Assembly (NCBI RefSeq): GCF_003121405.1
Contig: NZ_QBUY01000096.1
Coordinates: 1-35,467 of the forward strand
Source of the DNA: Paraburkholderia sp. C35
Lineage (GTDB): Bacteria > Pseudomonadota > Gammaproteobacteria > Burkholderiales > Burkholderiaceae
Direction: 5' to 3'
DNA: 35,467 nucleotides
This document shows positions 31,136-35,467 of the stretch, piece after piece (position 1 is the first letter of the stretch; every line of letters starts with the position of its first letter). The notes under the pieces were generated by a model that had not been told where the DNA came from, searched no databases, and saw only the letters and a program-made list of their open reading frames with translations. The position numbers and the translations under genes were made by a program.

Positions 31136-32179
31136 CTAGTGCTGCCGATAAACCTGCGAGTCGTCACTCGCAGGCAGCACTGCGGCACTATCGGGTGGGG
31201 CATACGCCTGCACGGTGGGAGCCATCGTGTGCGGTGCGGGCTTTAAGGCCACCTTGACAGGTGCCCGGCGCGCGGCGACGGTGGTCGGCCTGGTCTTCAC
31301 GGGTGCGGGCCTCGCCGCGACCTTCACTTCTTTGCGGGGAACGTGCGCGCTGACTTGCTGCACGCACGGCGAGCGCGGTCCACAAGCTGTGCCTGCCTGT
31401 TTTACGACTGTCTTGCGCTCTGGTTGAACAGGTGCAGGCGTGTGAGCACGCGCGGGCGTCGGCGTGACGCTGGCAAGCTGACGCGGACGTGGCGCGGGCT
31501 GAGGCAGAGGCGGTTTCGCGGCAACCTGCCTGGCCGGCGTCTTTGCCGGCGACGCGCGAGCGGGTACGGGTAGCGTCGTTACAGGCGGCAAGCTGGGCGT
31601 GCTGCTCGCGACCGTGCTGCTGTGTGCGTTGGCATTGTGATGCGCGGCGGCGCCTGCCACGATGGCAGCATCGGTTGCATCGCGGCTGCGTAGCGTTTCG
31701 ATCTGTTCGCGCAGCGTCCGCGCCAGTTCCTGGGTGCGTTCGGCAATCGTTGGCCGGTCGTTATGCGGCGTCGCGCGCAATTCGTTCTGACTGACAATGC
31801 GGCGTAAGCGGCTTTGCATCGCATCGCGTTGGGTCAGCGTGATATAGGTGCCGAATGCAATCGCAAAGCCGATCAGCACGACGGCAGCGCCTGTGCTCAG
31901 CCTCCAGTCGGGCGCACCGACGGTCGGGGGCGCAGCGAGGCGTTGATGTCTTGGCCTGATACGCCTGAAAAGTGGCGGATAGGTCGGCAACGGGTCGGAT
32001 GCCGGATCGGAAACCGGCGCAGTATCCGGGCTCGCATCCGTTCGACCTGTCGAAGCGTCGAGAGGAAACAGCAGATCGAGTGGCTTGGCAGGCATATCCT
32101 GCTGCACCACAGGCTTCGTCTCCGGCGTCGTATCGCATCGCTCGTGTGGCGGTGCTGGACGCTTGCGAATCATGTCCAT
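31136..32179 (-). CDS. Single-span proline-rich envelope protein
   Basis: A 347-residue protein starting MDMIRKRP. Residues 1-95 are cytoplasmic and polar, 97-117 form one membrane helix (TGAAVVLIGFAIAFGTYITLT), 144-167 are a probable coiled coil (TIAERTQELARTLREQIETLRSR), and the rest is Pro/Ala/Lys-rich with TonB-like spacing (PVKTRPTTVAARRAPVKVALKPAP). A cysteine pair (ACGPRSPC) lies near residue 265. GGGAG stands seven bases before the ATG. The architecture resembles an anchored periplasmic strut. It is divergent from the glycosidase-like lipoprotein, with a long gap. No family is recognised. Confidence 0.7.
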   Translation of the reverse strand: MDMIRKRPAPPHERCDTTPETKPVVQQDMPAKPLDLLFPLDASTGRTDASPDTAPVSDPASDPLPTYPPLFRRIRPRHQRLAAPPTVGAPDWRLSTGAAVVLIGFAIAFGTYITLTQRDAMQSRLRRIVSQNELRATPHNDRPTIAERTQELARTLREQIETLRSRDATDAAIVAGAAAHHNANAHSSTVASSTPSLPPVTTLPVPARASPAKTPARQVAAKPPLPQPAPRPRQLASVTPTPARAHTPAPVQPERKTVVKQAGTACGPRSPCVQQVSAHVPRKEVKVAARPAPVKTRPTTVAARRAPVKVALKPAPHTMAPTVQAYAPPDSAAVLPASDDSQVYRQH

Positions 32180-33106
32180 GGACAGACTCCCATGCCGCAC
32201 GCGTGACGGCATCGCACATTCTTCTCGTTGACAACCATCGTGCGAAGGACGGGGCCTCGTCACGACGCAAAGCGTCGCGCCTGATCGCAATGGTCTTTAT
32301 GCAATATGAGTCAGGGAATGCCGGAGGTCAATAAAACTCGGCTATTCACTTCAAAAAAGCCTGTGCGTGTGTATTGCAAGCGCGACAAATGAATCGCAAT
32401 TGATGAAATCAGGCATCCGAAACGCCATTCCCTATCGATTCATCATATTCAGAAATTCGCCCATAAATGATTGAGTGATGGTGATCATGGCTTTTAAAAA
32501 AGCAAAATAAATGACATCAAAATGCGCTAGCTATCTTTCGCCATTCATGGTTCCCCATTTATAGCCATATGAAAGATTGGGCATTTTTGACCGGCTTAAA
32601 AGGTGTTTCAGGTAATACAAATACGGCCCTTATCACCGTACTGGTGCAGACGCATAAGGTGAACCTGATTAATCCTCAGACGTTACAAAGTGTTACGCCG
32701 TTTCAGCAGACTTTAGCATTGTCGTTCGGAACGATTCGCCTCTGCAAAAACATTCCGGGCGCGTCCCATATTTCGCGCAATGGCGGAGAAGACCGCTGTG
32801 TCGGCCTTTCAGTCAGATGTCGATTAATAATCAGATTTATCGATTAATTAATCTGACATTACCGGATATTGATTTGCAGTTACATCTGGTTGCAATCGGT
32901 TGAGCACGGCCTCGCTCGCGCAGAAACATGCTGCGGGTTTGCAGGAAATGCGCTGCTCCAAATTACCGGCACCGCCGCCGCACCGGCAGTCGACGCAGTA
33001 AGAACGACTCCGCGTGCAAGACAGCCACCCCTGAAATCCACGCGTCGCCCTCGGGCATTTTTCCCAGGCGTTTTCGGACGGATTTCGATTGCCCATTCGT
33101 ATTCCC
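32180..33106. promoter_or_regulatory. Long AT-rich intergenic region with repeated half-sites
   Basis: Nine hundred and twenty-seven bases without a supported gene. From about 32330 to 32870 the composition is clearly AT-richer than the neighbours. TCAGAT occurs at 32814-32819 and 32831-32836 and inverted as ATCTGA at 32851-32856, and CGATTAAT occurs at 32821-32828 and 32841-32848, exactly 20 bases apart. These are candidate operator sites about 250 bases before the lipoprotein gene at 33107. GCTTTTAAAAAAGC near 32491 is a small hairpin. Confidence 0.5.
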
Positions 33107-35041
33107 ATGAAAGTCAATTCACTACTCGTTTCGTCATCGATCGCGGTCCTGCTTGCGGGCTGTGGTGGTGGCGGAGGCAGCGACGCGGCCAGCACTGGTG
33201 CAGCGTCGGCGTCGTCCAATAGCCCTTCGCAGACTTCCGCAATGTCCGCCGCGAATGCGACGGCGAACGGCAACACCACAGGCAGTCTCAGTTGCGTGTC
33301 GCCGACGACGGCCGGCGCGTCGGCCGGCGGTCCGCTGATTGCCGCGGACACGACCAGCGGCGACAGCACACGCCTGTTCGCGTCGGGCGCGAGCTTCCCG
33401 CTGGTCTTCACAACGAACACGAGCAACGCGGATACGCTGAGCTGGTCGATCGACGACACGACCGGCCGCGTCGCGGCAAGCGGCAGCTTCGCCGTGCCGC
33501 GCGGCGGCGCCACGACGACTCTGCCGTGTACCTCGACACTCGCGGGCTACTTCGCGGTGTCGGGCAACCTGAAGGCGGGCGGTGGCGCACTGCCTCAGGC
33601 AGGTACGCGCCCCACGGGCATCGCGACCTTCGGCGTGATTCCGAATCTGAACGGCATCGTGCCCGCCGTGACCTATACGAAGCAGGAGCAGCACCGCTTC
33701 GGCATGCAGGGCGAAAACGATCGCGCGGCGGTGCTCGCGGGTCTCGGCATCACGCAGACGATCGACGATCGCCAGATGTCGGTGATGGAGCCGAATGGCG
33801 CGAACACGTTCGATCCCTCGGCCAACCATCTCGACCCGTTCTATACGTCGGGTAACGTGATGCGCCTGATCCGTCTGGACGGGCTGCCGGGCTGGGCATC
33901 GAAATCGGGCGGTGTCGAGGATTTCACGACGCTGCCGAAGGACATGTCGTACCTGCAGAACTATATGAGCCGCGTCGGCACCGAGTCGAACGCGATCCGC
34001 CAGAAGTACTTCCCGACGCAATCGGCGAACTTCTATCAGGTGACGTGGGAGCCGAACCAGTTCTGGACGGATACGGATGCGAATTTCGTGTCGCTGTACC
34101 AGTCGGTCTATCAGGGCATTCATTCGACTGACCCCAATGCTGTCGTGATGGGCCCAACGGATGCGTTCCCGAGCCTCACCAACCAGCGTCTGCAACGCAT
34201 TGCTTCGCTGGGCTTTGGCCAGTACATCGATGGCGTGGCAACGCACGGCTATTACGATGCGGGGACGTCGCCTTCGCATCCGCCTGAGCGCCTTGCCACG
34301 GATCCCGATGCCGCGACGGCCGCCAATGCGCTGAACAACTCGATGCGCACGCTGCGCACAACGATGCAGAACCAGTACCGTTCGGGCATGAAGCTCTATC
34401 AGACGGAAGTGGGCATCAGCTATGACCTCGGTTCGTCGTATGGTCCCAACTATCCGACGGGTAATGTGCTGTTCGCACAAGGCGCCGTGGTTGCGCGTAC
34501 GCACATCATCCTGCTTGGCGAGGGCGCAGACGTTTCGTACGTGTTCTATGGTGCGGACTATCCGGCCGAAGTGGGTTATGGAACGTTCTTCGATCTGTCG
34601 AATGCGCAGGGCTCGTACGGTGCGACCAACATCAGCCCGAAGCCGGCTGCGATGGTCGTCAGTGCGATGTCGCGCATCCTCGATGGCACGAATACGCTGG
34701 GCCCCGTGAAGAACACGCCGTCGGGTGTCTATGCGTACTCGTTCCAGCAGGTCAACAACGGATCGGTGATTACTGCCTTGTGGACGCACAGCAATAACGT
34801 GTGGAGCGCGAGTGCAGGATTCAGTTCGACCTATAGCGTGGCGTACAGCCTTCAGGTGGATGCACCCGGTACGAGCGGCACGGTGAAGGTCCTCGACATG
34901 ATGGGCAATCCCATGACGCTCAACTACACGGACGGCACGCTGAAGCTGAATCTGACGGAAGCACCTGTGTATGTGGTGTCGAAGAACGCGAGTGTCGCGA
35001 AGAGCAACACGAATCCGCCGCCGGGCTACGTCGGGGCATGA
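33107..35041 (+). CDS. Lipoprotein, clan GH-A-like glycosidase
   Basis: A 644-residue exported lipoprotein. The signal peptide ends in the lipobox LLAG with Cys19, followed by a Gly/Ser linker. After a beta-sandwich-like region (about residues 65-150) comes a TIM-barrel-like domain with the pattern of clan GH-A: Glu315 in TWEPNQFW as likely acid/base and Glu434 in YQTEVGISYDL as likely nucleophile, 119 residues apart. GIPNLNGIVPAVTY-type strands and QYIDGVATHGYYDAG support the barrel. The C-terminal 100 residues form a beta-sandwich (SVITALWTHSNNVWSASAGFSSTYSV). It may trim a secreted polysaccharide. The ATG at 33107 has no clear ribosome site; a TTG at 33089 with GGACGG upstream is an alternative start. 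Confidence 0.78.
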   Translation: MKVNSLLVSSSIAVLLAGCGGGGGSDAASTGAASASSNSPSQTSAMSAANATANGNTTGSLSCVSPTTAGASAGGPLIAADTTSGDSTRLFASGASFPLVFTTNTSNADTLSWSIDDTTGRVAASGSFAVPRGGATTTLPCTSTLAGYFAVSGNLKAGGGALPQAGTRPTGIATFGVIPNLNGIVPAVTYTKQEQHRFGMQGENDRAAVLAGLGITQTIDDRQMSVMEPNGANTFDPSANHLDPFYTSGNVMRLIRLDGLPGWASKSGGVEDFTTLPKDMSYLQNYMSRVGTESNAIRQKYFPTQSANFYQVTWEPNQFWTDTDANFVSLYQSVYQGIHSTDPNAVVMGPTDAFPSLTNQRLQRIASLGFGQYIDGVATHGYYDAGTSPSHPPERLATDPDAATAANALNNSMRTLRTTMQNQYRSGMKLYQTEVGISYDLGSSYGPNYPTGNVLFAQGAVVARTHIILLGEGADVSYVFYGADYPAEVGYGTFFDLSNAQGSYGATNISPKPAAMVVSAMSRILDGTNTLGPVKNTPSGVYAYSFQQVNNGSVITALWTHSNNVWSASAGFSSTYSVAYSLQVDAPGTSGTVKVLDMMGNPMTLNYTDGTLKLNLTEAPVYVVSKNASVAKSNTNPPPGYVGA

Positions 35042-35117
35042 GCCGGTTCATGGTCGACATGACGCATGCGGGTAGTGGGGTTTGACACTGCTCGCTGAGT
35101 GAGGCGTCGTTGAGAAG

Positions 35118-35147
35118 AAAGCGCGCGGATGTTCCGCGCGCTTTTTC
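35118..35147 (+). terminator. Intrinsic terminator of the glycosidase-like gene
   Basis: AAAGCGCGCGGA (35118-35129) and TCCGCGCGCTTT (35133-35144) form a perfect 12-base stem with a TGT loop, ending in a T-run to 35146. It lies 77 bases after the stop codon. Confidence 0.85.
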
Positions 35148-35305
35148 TTTTGCATGATTGGCTTTGCGTCAGAGGTGAAGAAGTTGAGTACTTTTTGTTG
35201 CTAAGTCTTTGATTGAATAGGCGAGTACATTGCAATCGTCTAGTAGCGACGTACCTGCGACGAAGTGGCCCTGCAAATTTTTTGAAGATCTTTTCGAAAT
35301 AGGTG

Positions 35306-35334
35306 TTGACAGCCCCCTTGGGGTCTCGCATAAT
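35306..35334 (+). promoter_or_regulatory. rRNA operon promoter with upstream AT-rich element
   Basis: TTGACA (35306-35311, six of six consensus) and CATAAT (35329-35334, five of six) are separated by exactly 17 bases. Upstream, AAATTTTTTGAAGATC-type AT tracts (about 35275-35300) look like an UP element. The strong boxes, followed by a GC-rich discriminator, are those expected of a growth-rate-controlled rRNA promoter. Confidence 0.8.
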
Positions 35335-35395
35335 TCGGCCTCTCCAAACGACGGAGACGCAAGAAAGCAGCAGAAAACAGCGGCTTTTTAGCGAA

Positions 35396-35467
35396 TGTTC
35401 TTTAAAAATCAACAGCCGATAAGTGTGGGTGCTCGATGGCGACACGCGGTGATCTTCGGGTCGCCGA
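35396..35467 (+). promoter_or_regulatory. rRNA leader with boxA-like antitermination element
   Basis: TGTTCTTTAAAAA (35396-35408) matches the boxA element that precedes bacterial 16S genes (E. coli TGCTCTTTAACA). It is followed by AACAGCCGATAAGTGTGGG, which I recognise from Burkholderia and Ralstonia 16S leaders. GGCGAC (35438-35443) pairs with GTCGCC (35460-35465), a stem of the leader. The rRNA genes lie beyond the window. Confidence 0.8.

Larger units (their letters stand above)
35042..35467. other. Gap leading into an rRNA operon
   Basis: No protein gene is supported. The stretch contains the terminator of the glycosidase-like gene (35118-35144), an AT-rich upstream element, a near-consensus promoter (35306-35334) and the leader of an rRNA operon with a boxA-like element. 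The 16S gene itself would begin beyond the right edge. Confidence 0.7.

Noticed and set aside
32569..32847. 92-codon plus-strand frame in the AT-rich gap
   Set aside because: No ribosome site, no conserved pattern, and its end runs through the repeated half-sites. I regard it as non-coding.
33134..34789. Minus-strand frame of about 550 codons inside the glycosidase-like gene
   Set aside because: Antisense to a gene with lipobox and catalytic motifs; composition is the Arg/His-rich shadow type.
35026..35445. Minus-strand frame across the rRNA leader
   Set aside because: It covers the promoter, boxA and terminator; a coding role would conflict with clear regulatory sequence on the plus strand.
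1..35467. CRISPR array, tRNA gene, transposase or prophage gene
   Set aside because: No spaced direct repeat array, cloverleaf, transposase motif or phage gene was recognised. The short repeats seen are not of CRISPR length or spacing.

Overview
The window comes from a high-GC betaproteobacterium of the Burkholderiaceae, most likely Paraburkholderia, Caballeronia or a close relative. The GC-rich third codon positions, the strong AGGAG-type ribosome sites, a repeat typical of Burkholderia intergenic regions at the left edge, several small proteins of Burkholderia type, and an rRNA-operon leader at the right edge all point this way. This placement is by pattern recognition only; no alignment was run.

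Left part (1-15200), mostly housekeeping and envelope genes: an MHS-type MFS importer, a family 2 glycosyltransferase, small hypothetical proteins, a second MFS exporter, an MscS channel, a two-HKD cardiolipin synthase, a HiPIP overlapping a Pr6Pr membrane protein, a secreted phytase-like esterase with a His-Asp tail, a formate/nitrite-type channel, a J-domain protein and a secreted protein with WREHE repeats. Hairpin terminators sit at several of the gene ends.

Centre (15295-27110), the main find: a complete set of iac genes for catabolism of the plant hormone indole-3-acetic acid (IAA). The units are iacG; an iacA-iacB-iacI-iacH-iacE operon; an iacC-iacD-tautomerase operon; and iacF. A FixJ/LuxR-type response regulator lies beside iacG and iacE, its likely PAS histidine kinase lies divergent from iacA, and a LysR regulator lies divergent from iacC. 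IacA with the flavin reductase IacG should start attack on the indole ring. The two-subunit Rieske dioxygenase IacCD, fed by the reductase IacF, should act on the dioxindole-3-acetate stage. IacE, IacH, IacI and IacB complete the route to catechol, as reported for Pseudomonas putida 1290 and Paraburkholderia phytofirmans PsJN. No catechol ring-cleavage gene and no transporter adjoining the cluster are present, so these must lie elsewhere.

Regulatory sequence in this cluster looks informative. A 16-base block followed 11 bases later by ATAAG occurs just twice among the intergenic regions read, upstream of iacC and of iacF, each time touching a plausible -35 box. This suggests one LysR regulon for the dioxygenase genes. 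A perfect 7-4-7 palindrome lies between iacA and the kinase gene, and a degenerate copy lies upstream of iacG, which suggests a second regulon under the two-component system.

Right part (27150-35467): an AcuI-type reductase, an Ala-rich secreted protein, a PQQ-like beta-propeller lipoprotein, a single-span proline-rich envelope protein, an unusually long AT-rich intergenic region, and a lipoprotein resembling clan GH-A glycosidases. The last 160 bases hold a near-consensus promoter, an AT-rich upstream element and a boxA-like element of an rRNA operon reading out of the window.
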